Shown here: piece by piece, positions 19,029 through 29,346 of the stretch
How positions within the stretch are numbered: position 1 is the first letter of the stretch
Layout: each line of letters begins with the position of its first letter
From: Chara braunii
Taxonomy: Eukaryota; Streptophyta; Charophyceae; Charales; Characeae
DNA: 33,054 bases
Reading direction: 5' to 3'
Assembly (NCBI GenBank): GCA_003427395.1
Contig: BFEA01000304.1
Span: 579,769-612,822, forward strand
Position numbers and translations under genes: made by a program
The notes under the pieces: model-generated
Told to the model about the DNA's origin: nothing
What the model saw: only the letters and a program-made list of their open reading frames with translations
The model's database searches: none

Positions 19029-19979
19029 TTATGTTGTTTGTGCGACACAAAAATGATAAAAACTCAATTGTTGTCGCTCAATTTGGACATCATTTTGTGG
19101 AGAGCATCGAAATCGCCTGGCGACCACGAAGAGCAATGCGACGGTGTTGCGAGATCGAGGATAGCGGCCTTGCAATTCAAGTTTGTGGCAGCAGTAACAA
19201 CTTCGCGAGGTGCGAGCAGCAGCTCGTTTGGGTGCATGTTGATTGGCAATAATGTTCGATAACCGACCGAACTCTGTTGTGAGAAGGTTCATCTTCCCTA
19301 TCGCCCGATACACGAAGACCTTAAAATGGAATGGTGCGTCCTTTTATAATGCCTAAGTGGCCTTGAGGATTGCTCCTTTCAAACTTTTCTCCTCTTGCTC
19401 TCCGCCAAGTTTTTTTGGAGCCGTCTGAACGTACTCCAAAGGGATCCTATCCCTTACCTCATCCTATTCTTTCGCCTTGACACCAAACCTTCGCGCCATT
19501 GCATTATAGTCGAAGAAGAACTCCTGTTTCCACTCATTCCTTTTTTTGTTCTCCGATTTGAAGAAGATATAGTTGAACAGATGCATCATGTGACTCTCGA
19601 CCAATATTATATCGAGGAGGTTGGTCATGTTCAACTTCCTAGGAGGAACCAGTCTAGTTGGGGCGATGACTTTCTTGTTGATCATCAACCTCAAAGCGAC
19701 CTCCTTCTCTCGCGGTGTCATATCTTCGAAAGATTTGAAGTTTGACGCAACGAGATCTTTGAACGGCACCATCACATTTGCTCCTCCATCCTTAGCCACA
19801 ATGCAAGGGAATACCTTCTCCCCTTCCACTTCTTCGACAAATTGGCCCGTCAGCCGGCCCTCCTATCTCCCTGGCAAGTCATTAGGGCACTTGTTATCGT
19901 GCAGCGGCAACTCTCCCGCTTCGAACTTCTTGAAAAACTCCTTCATCCTGTTTGACCAGTCGTTCTGCCATTTTGGAGA
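19029..19979 (-). pseudogene. Large unrecognised minus-strand reading frame with few stops
   Basis: One frame is open from 19979 to about 19250 except for single stops at 19863-19865, 19464-19466 and 19353-19355. Segments in order: WQNDWSNRMKEFFKKFEAGE; VAKDGGANVMVPFKDLVASN; SFEDMTPREKEVALRLMINK; RNEWKQEFFFDYNAMARRFG; DRIPLEYVQTAPKKLGGEQE; FHFKVFVYRAIGKMNLLTTE. Near 19250 the protein-like reading moves to another frame (MHPNELLLAPREVVTAATNL). It looks like a cytosolic or nuclear protein with no membrane segments. No family is recognised. Being upstream of and on the same strand as the Ulp1 domain, it may be part of the same large transposon-type protein; that is inference. Confidence 0.5.
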
Positions 19980-20302
19980 CTAAGCCTCATTCCACAGGGT
20001 TTTTCACATAGCTGCCCCATGCAAATTCTCATGAATTCCCGCCACTTTTCCTGGTGTTTTTTACCATCGTGGTCGTTTTCGGATACCTTCCAACCCACAG
20101 GCCCGATCTGATTTTACAACAGCCAAAAAATTTTGATATCTTGACAGGATTGGTGAAACGACGACAACATTGCACGGTCACCTCTCATGTTGTCATATGT
20201 CGAAACATATGCATACCCGTTTGTGTGGTCGTCGTCGAAGTAAATGATGCGCACATGATCAGTGTGTCCAAAAATTGATTCAACACGGATTCCGCATTGA
20301 AA

Positions 20303-20332
20303 AATTCAACGTCGTTGAAACGACGTTGAATT
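20303..20332. repeat. Perfect palindromic hairpin, 14-bp arms, 2-nt loop
   Basis: AATTCAACGTCGTT and its exact reverse complement are separated by GA. It lies 76 bp left of the hAT target duplication, inside an open minus-strand frame (20185-20379) of unclear status. Confidence 0.85.
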
Positions 20333-20415
20333 CTCGTTGAAAGGTCCGTTAGACGGGTTACAACGAGGTCCACCAACATTTTTTCGTGGGCTAAAAATAA
20401 TTATATGGTTGTAGA

Positions 20416-21138
20416 CAGGGTTGCCGGCATTCGGACGGGCCGAATGCCCGATTACGAACGCCTGAACGTTCGGCACCCCCTCTTGACGCGTTCTGCCGTT
20501 CGACCAAATTTGGACAAAAAAAAAAAAAAAAAAAAAAAAAGCATCTAAAAAATCTGAGAAAAACATATATGTTATACAAAATAATAAACTAAACAACATT
20601 TGCCTCAACGTTACATCCAAATTCTTTACCAAATTTAAAATAAAAATCAAATACTAAAGATAAATAATAATAATGAAAAAAAAAATCGAGAATAAAATTA
20701 TTGAGTGGGCGAGCACGTTTTGGACACCGCTATATTTGGTGATTTTTTCAATTTTTTTTGGCTGTGACAAATGCCATGAAAATTTATACGTCTGTATCTT
20801 ACATAATAAAGAATACACAAATAAAGTTTGAAAAACAAAAAGTGAAAAGAGAGAAAAAACAAATTAGTGAGTGGGCAAGTAAGTTTTGACACCACCATCT
20901 TTGCCGATTTTTCATTTTGTTTTGGATGAACAGAATGGCTTCAAAATTAAGAGGGAGATACCTTGCAGCACAAAGAAGTCACGAAAAAATTTCAGAAAAA
21001 AATAATAATATTGAGATGTCAAAATATTTTTTTACGAGGTCCGAACCCCTTCAGGTTCGGGCCCCGTACGGGGATTCGAACACCCGAACGTTCGGGGGTC
21101 AGCTTAGGGGCCTCCGTACGTTCGGCCTGGCAACCCTG
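20416..21138. mobile_element. Non-autonomous hAT element, 723 bp
   Basis: Begins CAGGGTTGCC at 20416 and ends with its reverse complement GGCAACCCTG at 21138. It is flanked by a perfect 8-bp target duplication, GTTGTAGA, at 20408-20415 and 21139-21146. CAGGG-type TIRs and 8-bp duplications are diagnostic of hAT transposons. Subterminal regions are GC-rich and self-complementary: GCATTCGG/CCGAATGC at the left, and GAACGTTCG near both ends. The interior is a 25-A run plus AT-rich DNA including the dispersed core at 20541-20655. No transposase frame is seen, so it relied on another element's enzyme. Confidence 0.87.
20541..20655. repeat. Dispersed core repeat (copy A)
   Basis: Core inside the hAT element, recognisable by AAAAAATCTGAGAAAAACA, TATGTTATAC, AACAACATTTGCCTC and AAATTCTTTACCAAATTTAA. 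Related cores lie at 21746, 6875 and 12374 inside elements with different ends. Confidence 0.7.
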
Positions 21139-21424
21139 GTTGTAGATATTTTTTAAGCCTATAAGCCCATATGTTTTGTTTTTTTTTTAAGCTCTGACTG
21201 TATTTTTTAAAAATCAAAAACATAAACACAATGAAATAGAAAACAACAAATGATGAAATGAGTGTTTTTTTGTTTTTGTTTTTTTTTCACAAAGATTTTT
21301 TTAGGGCTAAAAGAAGGCAAAAAAACAAATAAAAAATATAGGGTTGCATATGTTTCAAAGATGTACAACAATATTTTTTTATTTTTTTTTAATTTCCATG
21401 TGTTTTGAAAAAATCAAAAACATC

Positions 21425-21614
21425 CAAGAGCCTAGCTCAGTGGGTACACCCATGAACTATTGAAAATACAGACCCGTGTTCAAATCCAGATGATGGAACT
21501 AGACAAGTAGAAGTTGTAAAACCAACTATTTCTGAATCGTCTGGGGCCGGTCAGCTCAATGATGATATTTCACGGCCGTCGCCCTTTCAAAAAAAAAAAA
21601 AAAAAAAAAAAAAA
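21425..21614 (+). mobile_element. tRNA-derived SINE, ~190 bp, with A tail
   Basis: The head contains an A box TAGCTCAGTGGG (21433-21444) and a B box-like GTGTTCAAATCC (21476-21487). About 100 bp of body ends at CCCTTTC, followed by an A tail (21589-21614). After the tail, CATTAAAAAGACT is repeated with a second A run. A weak target duplication (AAAAACAT) may flank it. The part up to 21548 is present again at 5596-5719 in the artefactual block, where it is cut by the adapter. Confidence 0.68.
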
Positions 21615-21663
21615 CATTAAAAAGACTAAAAAAAAAAAAAAAAAAAAAAACATTAAAAAGACT

Positions 21664-21952
21664 AGGCTACCAGCTGGGGCGTCCGGGTCCCGAGTGGCCA
21701 GCCCGTGCAAGGACCAGAGAAGGTCCCTGTAAAGGGAAAAAAAAACAAATCCAAAAAATCTGAAAAACAACTATGTTATGCGAAAAAATAAATTGAACAA
21801 CTTTTGCCTCGGGGTCACGTCGAAATTCTTTACCAAATTTAAAATAAAAAATAAAATACAAAAATATTTTTTTTATGCTTATTTAAAGTTTTTTTTTTTT
21901 TTTTTTTTTGGCCCGGTCGGGCAAGTGACCCCGGGCCACTCTGGTAGCCTAG
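21664..21952. mobile_element. TIR element with CTAGGCTACCAG ends (copy B)
   Basis: Perfect 12-bp inverted ends, CTAGGCTACCAG at 21664 and CTGGTAGCCTAG ending at 21952, each followed inward by GC-rich DNA (GGGTCCCGAGTGGCC; GACCCCGGGCCACT in reverse). The interior is AT-rich and includes the dispersed core (21746-21861). No target duplication was found, so the true ends may differ. No protein. Confidence 0.55.
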
Positions 21953-21987
21953 CAAAACAATTAAAAAAAAAATAAAAACAAATATAC

Positions 21988-22110
21988 GCATGTACACACA
22001 CAGACGCACAACACACAAACACACATACACACACACTCACACACTCACACACACATACACACACACACCAACAATCATGCGCACACAAACACACACTTAT
22101 AAACACACAT
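21988..22110. repeat. Imperfect CA microsatellite
   Basis: About 120 bp of CA/CACA repeats with T, G and AA interruptions. The following 22115-22400 is G-rich then T-rich and shows no gene. Confidence 0.93.
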
Positions 22111-22406
22111 ACTTTCGGGTAGGTCTGGGACGACAGGATGGGGCAAGCGGCAGGGTGGGGTGGGCAGGGGAAGAAGTATTTGGAGCTCGTTATAGTTTAA
22201 GGGGCTTTTGGGTAGGTTTGGGGACTCGTTGTGGGGGGTTAAAATTTTTATTTTTTTTCTAATCTTAGTGTTTGGGCGCGTAGGGCCACGTGTCTTAGGC
22301 CCAACCCCCCCAATCCGTTTTTCCAAATTCAACAGGAGACCCCCGTTTTCCCGTTAAACGAGATTCAATGAGGGCTTTGGGGCCTTTTCAACGGGTACAT
22401 GGATGA

Positions 22407-22742
22407 TTAATTATGTCTGTTGCCCGTTGTTAGGACACAAAGTACATGATCATACCTCCGAAAGCCAAAAAATTTCACAGTTGCGGATCCTCTCTGCACC
22501 GCTCTTTTCATGGCCTCAGAAGTATGATGCCTGACAACTGGATAATATAAGTACTCGTCTTCCCTATCCGGATCGAAGTCCTTTGGAAGGACATATGTTC
22601 CTTGCGCATCAGGATCTTCCGCCAATGGTAAAATCGGAGCCAACACCAATTTTGGTGATGCCCATGGAGTGGGATTATTCTCTTCCCTTGGACCAATTGA
22701 TGTCTCAATTACCGCATCAAGGTCTGTAACAATCTCTGTCAT
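22407..22742 (-). pseudogene. Unrecognised minus-strand coding segment (111 codons)
   Basis: Begins MTEIVTDLDAVIETSIGPRE and includes LPKDFDPDREDEYLYYPVVR and SATVKFFGFRRYDHVLCVL. It is acidic in the first half and globular in the second. An upstream in-frame TGA lies three bases before the ATG, but the reading beyond it (FFKFRREIPHS) still looks coding, suggesting decay. It lies at the right-hand edge of the nested insertions, on the same strand as the 15-20 kb block. Confidence 0.45.
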
Positions 22743-22785
22743 TGTTCAACGATCGCTGATTGAATGTGGTATCTCCCTCCGAAAT

Positions 22786-23340
22786 TTAAAGAATCTGTAC
22801 GATGTTAATTGTCACTCTCGACGGTTTTTTTCTCTTTTTACCATCCTCATCGTACTCGAGGAAGTAGCACCACGTTATGTTGATTGCATGAGGCTTCTTC
22901 GTTTCCGGTCCGTCGTTGTCAGCGAGATCAGACCCGCGAGGACCCACCCCTTCAGCGTCGTCGTTTGACTCATCTGATTGGGAGTGCCATAATGGTTGCA
23001 CACTCTTCTTTGGTTGTTAGTCTTGTGACGTTTTTCGAACCCGACCGCTAGCTTTGCGTTGCGCAACGGCTTTGCCAAGCCTCCCCTGCGATGCGTCCAA
23101 GGTGCCTCGAGCTTCGTCCACAACTTTTTTTTCTAGCCTGTTTCTTTGGCCAAGCTGGCATTGGGGACGCTTCTGCAGTGCGTTTTCCCCTCCCCTTCGA
23201 AGTTAGCCCCGCGAAAATATTGGCATCTCCTCCATCATGTTCCATTTCTTTCTCTTCAAAGACATCACGACCGAGATCACCCCTCCCGCTGCTACCACAC
23301 TCTGAGTCCCCTTCCTGTTCGTCACCGTCTTCATCATTCC
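22786..23340 (-). pseudogene. Decayed hydrophilic coding segment with frameshift
   Basis: From about 23340 an acidic, Gly/Ser-rich reading (DEDGDEQEGDSECGSSGRGD, then EMEHDGGDANIFAGL) leads into a basic run PAWPKKQARKK near 23130. A frameshift then moves the protein-like reading to VVDEARGTLDASQGRLGKAV and on to SDESNDDAEGVGPRGSDLAD, ending after EYDEDGKKRKKPSRVTINIV. Alternating acidic and Lys/Arg clusters suggest a nuclear, partly disordered protein. No domain is recognised. An AG acceptor-like site (CCCAATTAAG) precedes the first reading near 23340, so an exon start there is possible. Confidence 0.4.
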
Positions 23341-23441
23341 TTAATTGGGCATTGCAAAATTTGTGTTATATTTATATCACAATAACCTTCACCCTACATG
23401 TGCCTAAATGTCGCCAAGAGCGGAGCATTCATTCCATGAAC

Positions 23442-24045
23442 TTAATTCTCTTCCTCTGTTTGCTTGCTTGGTTTATCGGCGACATCCTCTTGTTCGATGT
23501 GTCGCGAGTGTGAGCTGCCAACAGTACCGTAAGGTCCTGCGAGTTTGGAAGGAGGTGTGGCGAGCATCTTCCTCTTCGTTGGTTGGTCCGTTGAACCCCC
23601 TTCTGAACGCCTCGAGTAAGTAATCAACTTATCCTGGGCCTTAACAACTTTTGGTGATGCAGACATAACATGGCGCCAATCGCCAGAGCACGTCGCAAAG
23701 CCTGCGAGACTCTTGACAGGAACATCGAACGACACAAAGGGCATTACGAGTTGGTAACCAGCCGCAAGCTTCGGGTAATGACCACTTTTCTTATAATTAT
23801 TGGTCTTGCTAAGGAACTTCACTGCATGGAGCATCCTGAACTTCATTCCATCCCCCTTGACGTCGATGGTTTTGATAGCAAGTGCCTTCTGACCATAACC
23901 CTTGAACATAGCATGATCGAGGCTGACATTGAGGTCAGTTTTAACACAGTCAATACCCCCGGAATCATGCATCGAAGTGGGGAAGAACTACCTCAAGTCG
24001 CGGTCATCAACCTTGCCCTTCTCCGTCACCGCCGTGTCATCCTCG
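23442..24045 (-). pseudogene. Unrecognised minus-strand ORF (176 codons plus upstream piece)
   Basis: The frame at 23442-23972 encodes a globular N-terminal part (DHAMFKGYGQKALAIKTIDV; MKFRMLHAVKFLSKTNNYKK; AAGYQLVMPFVSFDVPVKSL) and a disordered Lys/Ser/Glu-rich C-terminal part. The same frame extends upstream through KTEDDTAVTEKGKVDDRDLR to an in-frame TAG about 21 bp before the ATG, with coding-like sequence on both sides. This is among the best-preserved protein-like stretches in the window, but I recognise no family. It could be the N-terminal part of the protein ending in the Ulp1 domain. Confidence 0.5.
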
Positions 24046-24124
24046 GTCTTCATGATGCCACCACAACAGTATCAGGTCGTCCCTTCGTCCTCCGTCAAAA
24101 AAAAAAACAGTACCGCACCCGCCC

Positions 24125-24346
24125 TCATGGGTCCCGCCAACCTAGTCGAGAGCCCATAGCTTTTCTCAGTAGAGTTTGGATCTGTTGTTGACCCTTTTCT
24201 ATCCATCTTTCAAATTCTTTTGAGTCTTTCCTGGATGGACAAGCAAATGCAACGAAACGAGGGAGTTGACGAGTGTCGCCACAATATAACCAAGGAGGTC
24301 GACACCCACAAATGATAGAAAGCGGTGTTCTCGGTATGCTAAACAA
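24125..24346 (-). pseudogene. Unrecognised minus-strand coding segment (73 codons)
   Basis: Contains FVAFACPSRKDSKEFERWIE and GQQQIQTLLRKAMGSR, an amphipathic helix-like stretch. First coding-like piece of the minus-strand block when read 5' to 3'. Nothing recognisable lies further upstream before the palindromic array. Confidence 0.35.
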
Positions 24347-24524
24347 GCCTACGACATACTCTTATCATATATCTACCAAATAGATCACACTCTAAAGACG
24401 GGGACACATTGCGACCTACAGAGGTCTACCACACCGGAACCTCATAAAGTTATATCCACCAAGGGGTTTGGTATTGTAGGAACACATGCCACACATTAAC
24501 GAAAGTACGTCAGAGCGCAACCTT

Positions 24525-25329
24525 TTCATCAGAGAAGGTACAACATTCGACGGACGCCGGACTCTCACCACATATCAGATAAGAGAGGGACTGACGTTCT
24601 GCAAAACGCCAAACAGTCAATGGCTTCGGTCGGACCAGGGTCCAACATTTGGTTTTGCTATGCAAAGGATCCAACATTTCTGAAGCGTAGCATCCTCCCT
24701 GACGTCGAGTGACTAGAGGGTCCGCTGTTTGATTAACATTGGACCCCCCCTCGGACGTGTACTCGATAGGGGGTCCGACGTTTCCCAAATTCCATACCCT
24801 CCCCGCCATTGGACCGCGGAGGGTCCGACATTTCACAAACACGCGTTGAAACACCAAACTCTCACCGATGTCTATGTGCAAGGGGGTCCGGCGTATGGGA
24901 AACGCCGGACCCTCCCTGATGTCCCGCCTGCTAGGCGGTCCAGCGTTTGGCAAACGCCAAACCCTCCCCGGCGTCGAGTTGATAGGGTGTCCGACGTCCC
25001 CGGCGTCGATGTGACAGGGGGTCCGGCGTTTGACAAACGTCGGACCCCCTTGCGCATGGACACATGGGAGGGTTTGACGTTTGTGAAACGCCGGACCCTC
25101 CACGATTCGATTGCAGGGAGCGTCCGGCGTTTGCCAAACCCCAGACCCTCCCCGACATCTATCCGTTTGGGGGGTCCGACGTTTTACAAACGCTAGACCC
25201 ACCCCGCCATCGGCTCGCATACGATCTGGCGTTTTACAAATGTCAGACCCCAGGGTGTCTATACGCAAGGGGGTCCGACGTTCACCAAACGTCAGACCCT
25301 CCCCGACATCGATCCACTTGAAGGGTCCA
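24525..25329. repeat. ~53-bp tandem array of palindromic units
   Basis: About 14 units spaced 46-55 bp, each centred on a palindrome of the type GGGTCCGACGTTTG / CAAACGTCGGACCC, with a GC-rich spacer such as TCCCCGACATCGAT. The best copy is 25017-25049 (16-bp arms with one mismatch, 1-nt loop). Units at the left end are more degenerate and one near 24986 is deleted to about 30 bp. Frames of up to 275 codons (24510-25337, minus) run across the array because the units lack stop codons. The translation is only the repeat in changing register, so no gene is called. Confidence 0.92.
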
Positions 25330-28154
25330 CCAAACAAACAAATTTCTCATTTTTCACAAAACGAAAGGTGGAGGCTCCCCACTACTCAACAAGCACGAGG
25401 GGAAGCATAACGATCCACCAATCACTCTCTCAACTAATCAACTGGAAAGAGTAATGATTCGTCAATTAAACACATTTATCATTTTTTTGCAAAAAAAAAG
25501 GTGGAGGTAAAATCGCGATTCTCCCCCCCCCCACACTCTCCCAACTAATCAACATGCATGGGGGGAAGAGTAACGATCCACCAATCAAAAACAATTTTCA
25601 TTTTTCGTAAAAAAAAAGTTGGGGGCCCCGCACCTACTCTTCCAACTAATCAACTGGGGAAGAGTAACGATCCGCCAATCAAACACTCTTCTCATTTTTT
25701 GCAAAAAAAAAGGGTAGGGGGAGAATGGCGATTCTCGCCCCACCTACTCTACCAACAAATCAACATTATGCATGAAGGGAAAAGTAACGATTCACCAATC
25801 AAACACATTTCTCATTTTTTGCAAAAAAAAAAGATGATTCTCCCCCCACCTACTCTCCCCACTAATCAACACGCATGAGGTGTAGGAGTTACTGTAACGA
25901 TCCACCAATCAAACACATTTCTGATTTTTCGCAAAACAAAAGGTGGTGAGGAGGGGGGGAAGAGTAACGATACACCAATCAAACACATTTCATATTTTTT
26001 GCGAAAAAAGAAGGTAAGGGCAATTCTCCCCTAACATACTCTCCCCACTACTCAACAAGCATGGGGGGAAGAGTAATGATCCACCAATTAAACACATTTC
26101 TCATTTTTTGCAAAGAAAAAGGGGGGCGGAAAAACGTGATTCTCCCCCCATCTACTCTCCCCACTAATCAATATGCATGGGGAGATCAGTAACGATCCAC
26201 CAATCAAACACATTTCTTATTTTTTGCAAAAAACAAGGGTGGGGGAAGAATCGCGATTCTCCCCCCACCTACTCTCCCCACTACTCAACAAGCATGGAGG
26301 GAAGAATAACGATCCACCAAAAAAATACATTTCTCATTTTTTACAAAACAAAAGGTGGAGGGAGAAACGTGATTCTCCCCCCACCTACTCTCCCCAATAA
26401 TCAGCAAGCATGGGGGGGAGAGTAACGATCCACCAATTAAACACATTCTCATTTTTCACAAAAAAAAAGGTGACGGGAGAAACGTGATTTTCCCCTCACC
26501 AACTGTCCCCGCTAATCGGCATGCATGAGGGGGAAGAGTAACGATCCGTTAATCAAACATATTTCTCATTTTTCGCAAAAAAAAAGATGGGCGGAGAATC
26601 ACGACTCTCTCCTCACCTAGTCTCCTAACTAAGCAACCAGGGAAGAGTAACGATCCACCAATCAAACACATTTATCATTTTTCGCAAAAAAAAGGTGGTG
26701 GGGGGGGGGAAGAGTAACAATTCACCAACCAAACAATTTCTCATTTCAAAAAAAAAAAAAAGTGGGGGGAGAACGGTAATTCTCCGCTCACCAATTCTCC
26801 ATACTAATCAACCTGCATGGGGGAAAGAGTAACAATCTACAAATCAAACATATTTATCATTTTTCGTGAAAAGAAAGGGGAGGGGAGAATCACGATTCCC
26901 TCCCCACCTACTCTTCCCACTAATCAATATGCATGGGGGGGGAAGAGTAATAATCAACCGATCAAAAACATTTCTCATTTTTCGCAAAAAAAAAGGTGGG
27001 GGGGGAAGAGTAACTATCTACCAATCAAACACATTTCTCATTTTTTTGCAAAAAAAAGTAATGGGGGGAAAATTGCGATCCTCCCACCACCTTCTTTCCC
27101 CGCTACTTAACAAGTTTGGGGGGAAAAGTAACGATCCACCAATCAAACAAATTTATCATTTTTCACAAAAAAAAAAGTGGGGGTATACTCGCGATTCTCA
27201 CTCCACCTACTGTCCCAATTAATCAACATGCGTGGGAGGAAAAGGAAGAATCCATCAATCAAACATATTTATAAATTTTAAATGATTTTTTGCACGATTC
27301 TCCCCCCACCGACTCTCCCAACCAATCAACCAGGGACGAGTAATGATCCACCAATGAAACACATTTCTCATTTTTCGCAAAAAAAAAGTGAGAGGAGAGT
27401 CGTGATTCTCCCCCCTCCTACTCTCTCAACTAATCAATATACATGGGGGTAGAATAACGATCCATCAATCAAACAAATTTTTAATTTTTCGCAAAAAAAA
27501 AGGTGGGGGCAGAATCGCGATTCTCCCCCCACCTACTATCCCAACTAATCAACCAGGGAAGAGTAACGATCCACCTATCCAACACATATCTCATTTTTTG
27601 CAAAAAAAAAGGTGGGGGAAGAATTGTGATTCTCCCCCCATCTACTCTCCTAACTAATAAACAGGGGAAGAGTAATGATTCACCAATCAGACACATTTCT
27701 TATTTTTGGCAAAAAAAAAGGTGGGGGCACAATCGTGATTCTCGCCCCACCTACTCCTCCAACTAATCAACATGCATGGGGGTAGAGTAACGATTCACCA
27801 ATCAAACAAATTTCTTATTTTTCGCAAAAACAAAGGTGGGTGGAGAATACCTATTCTCCCATCCAATCAACCAGGGAAGAGTAATACCTATTCTCCCATC
27901 CAATCAACCAGGGAATAGTAACGATCCACCTATCCAACACATTTCTCATTTTTCGCAAAAAAAAGGTGGGGGTAGAATTGTGATTCTCCCCCCACCTACT
28001 CTCCTAACTAATAAACAGAGGAAGAGTAATGATTCACCAATCACACACATTTTTTATTTTTGGCAAAAAAAAAGGTGGGGGCACAATTGTGATTCTCGCC
28101 CCACCTACTCCTCCAACTAATCAACATGCATGTGGGGAAGGGTATCAATCCACC
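25330..28154. repeat. ~115-bp palindromic satellite, block 1 (about 27 units)
   Basis: The consensus order is GATCCACCAATCAAACACAT, TTCTCATTTTTCGC, an A run, a palindrome GGTGGGGG-AGAATCGCGATTCT-CCCCCCACC, then CTACTCTCCCCACTAATCA, ACATGCATG and GGGGGAAGAGTAAC. A near-perfect palindrome is at 27501-27534 (17-bp arms, one mismatch). Full units are about 110-120 bp; short units of 64-71 bp (starting near 25900, 26651 and 26951) lack the right palindrome arm and following sequence. Open frames on both strands are by-products. Confidence 0.95.
28143..28154. repeat. LINE target-site duplication, left
   Basis: TATCAATCCACC, matching TAACGATCCACC at 31103-31114 in 10 of 12 positions. The satellite stops here and resumes at the same phase beyond the LINE. 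Confidence 0.7.
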
Positions 28155-28326
28155 TTTTTTTTTTTTTTTTTTTTTTTTAAAAACACACCCCCACAAGTGT
28201 TAGTGCTGCTGATAAGAGCAGACACCACTAACACCAGGGGAGAGACTCCATCTATTGGTGGGGAGCGTCACCTGCTGGAAAACGGGTCCAGCGTCCCATA
28301 TACAGAAAAAATGGTATCTTGAGAAA

Positions 28327-28520
28327 ATGGAAAAAGTGACTGCGGGATCTGCCAGCATTGATTGCCCTGCAACTAGAGGACTTACTGAGTAGGCACTGTG
28401 TTTGGTCCACCATATATAGGAGAATGAAAAAGTGACTGTGGACTCTGCCAACATTGATTACCCGGAAAACCAGGGTGACTGACTGAGCAGGCCCTGTGTA
28501 ACCTCCAGCGGTGTAGTCTT
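28327..28520. repeat. 96-bp tandem repeat in the LINE 3' UTR
   Basis: Two copies beginning GAAAAAGTGACTG (near 28331 and 28427), each continuing through TCTGCCA-CATTGATT, with scattered differences. Confidence 0.75.
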
Positions 28521-28816
28521 GTATCAGCGTGGAGAGCAACCAATGTCCTTTGTATCTCTTCACCCTTATAAGCAGGGCGTCAGATAGTAAGCTAGGGACT
28601 GATACTATCTAGAGGAACTACTCGCTCCAACCATGCTCAGTTACTTCAGAATACTCAAAATGACAACTTTGACTACCACAACAGAGTGTAAAAACGGGAG
28701 CAAGTAGAGGCGGGGGCCTCCCCAGGGGGCACCAGGGAGGCGTTCCGCTTATGAGAATCTATGAGGGTGTAGAGGAGGATGTAAAGGAGAGTATCACATT
28801 CATGACAGAATCTCTG

Positions 28817-29104
28817 TCAGAGACAGGGCGTGAGGAGGGAAGGGATCTGGGAAATCCAAGGGCAGGGTTCTATGTTAGTCCAGTCCTTGAAAATTAGACG
28901 ATTGTCTCTCATTTCTTTCAAATCGTGCGGCCCAACTCCCCTGTCTCCACTCCATTCTACTTTTGCAATCCATCCTTCTCTTTCCCCACCCACCCAGTCC
29001 GTGCAAAACGCCATGATCCGTCTACTAACGTCTCCAATTTGACTGAAAATGTCTAATTGTGATCTCCGCGTGAGCATCTCCATGTGAATTGAGCAATCGG
29101 GCAT
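28817..29104 (-). pseudogene. LINE ORF2 C-terminal segment
   Basis: Frame-shifted continuation after the zinc-binding domain. It ends with a MRDNRLIFKDW motif, like the RN-x-IF-x-D pattern found near the C-terminus of many plant L1 ORF2 proteins. It overlaps the previous frame by about 50 bp, which places the frameshift between 29053 and 29104. Confidence 0.65.
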
Positions 29105-29346
29105 TGCATGAAGATATGTTCAATGGTCTCCGTCTTCTTGGGGGGGGGAAAGAGACTCTGGCACCGCTGACACCAGGGTGACAGCAGACTCAATAGTCCT
29201 CTCTGTTCGAGAGTTGTGCGGTCAGCTAGCCAGTCATTGGTTGGCAGACAACAGTGGGCTATTTGCCACTGAAGGGAGGTGATCTTCATGGGTTTAGACT
29301 TTTGTTCCTTGAACCACTGGATCGGCGATAAAAGGGCACGGTCCAC
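29053..29346 (-). pseudogene. LINE ORF2 zinc-binding domain (zf-RVT)
   Basis: Contains QWQIAHCCLPTNDWLADRTT, a C-x2-C pair (CQRC), and ETIEHIFMQCPIAQFTW, whose His and Cys complete the usual metal site of the domain following plant L1 reverse transcriptases. It would act with the RT during nick-primed cDNA synthesis. The upstream part of the ORF (29362-29826) has plausible composition but no clear domain. Confidence 0.9.

Noticed and set aside
21425-21500. Second tRNA gene (and its copy at 5596-5671)
   Set aside because: Only the promoter boxes are tRNA-like; no cloverleaf can be folded and an A-tailed SINE body follows.
24510-25337. 275-codon minus-strand frame
   Set aside because: It is the translation of the palindromic array in changing register. 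Other frames on both strands are open too, and there is no conserved domain.
25330-28154. CRISPR-like array of regular repeats
   Set aside because: Units are contiguous and diverged along their whole length, with no unique spacers of constant size; the context is eukaryotic satellite.
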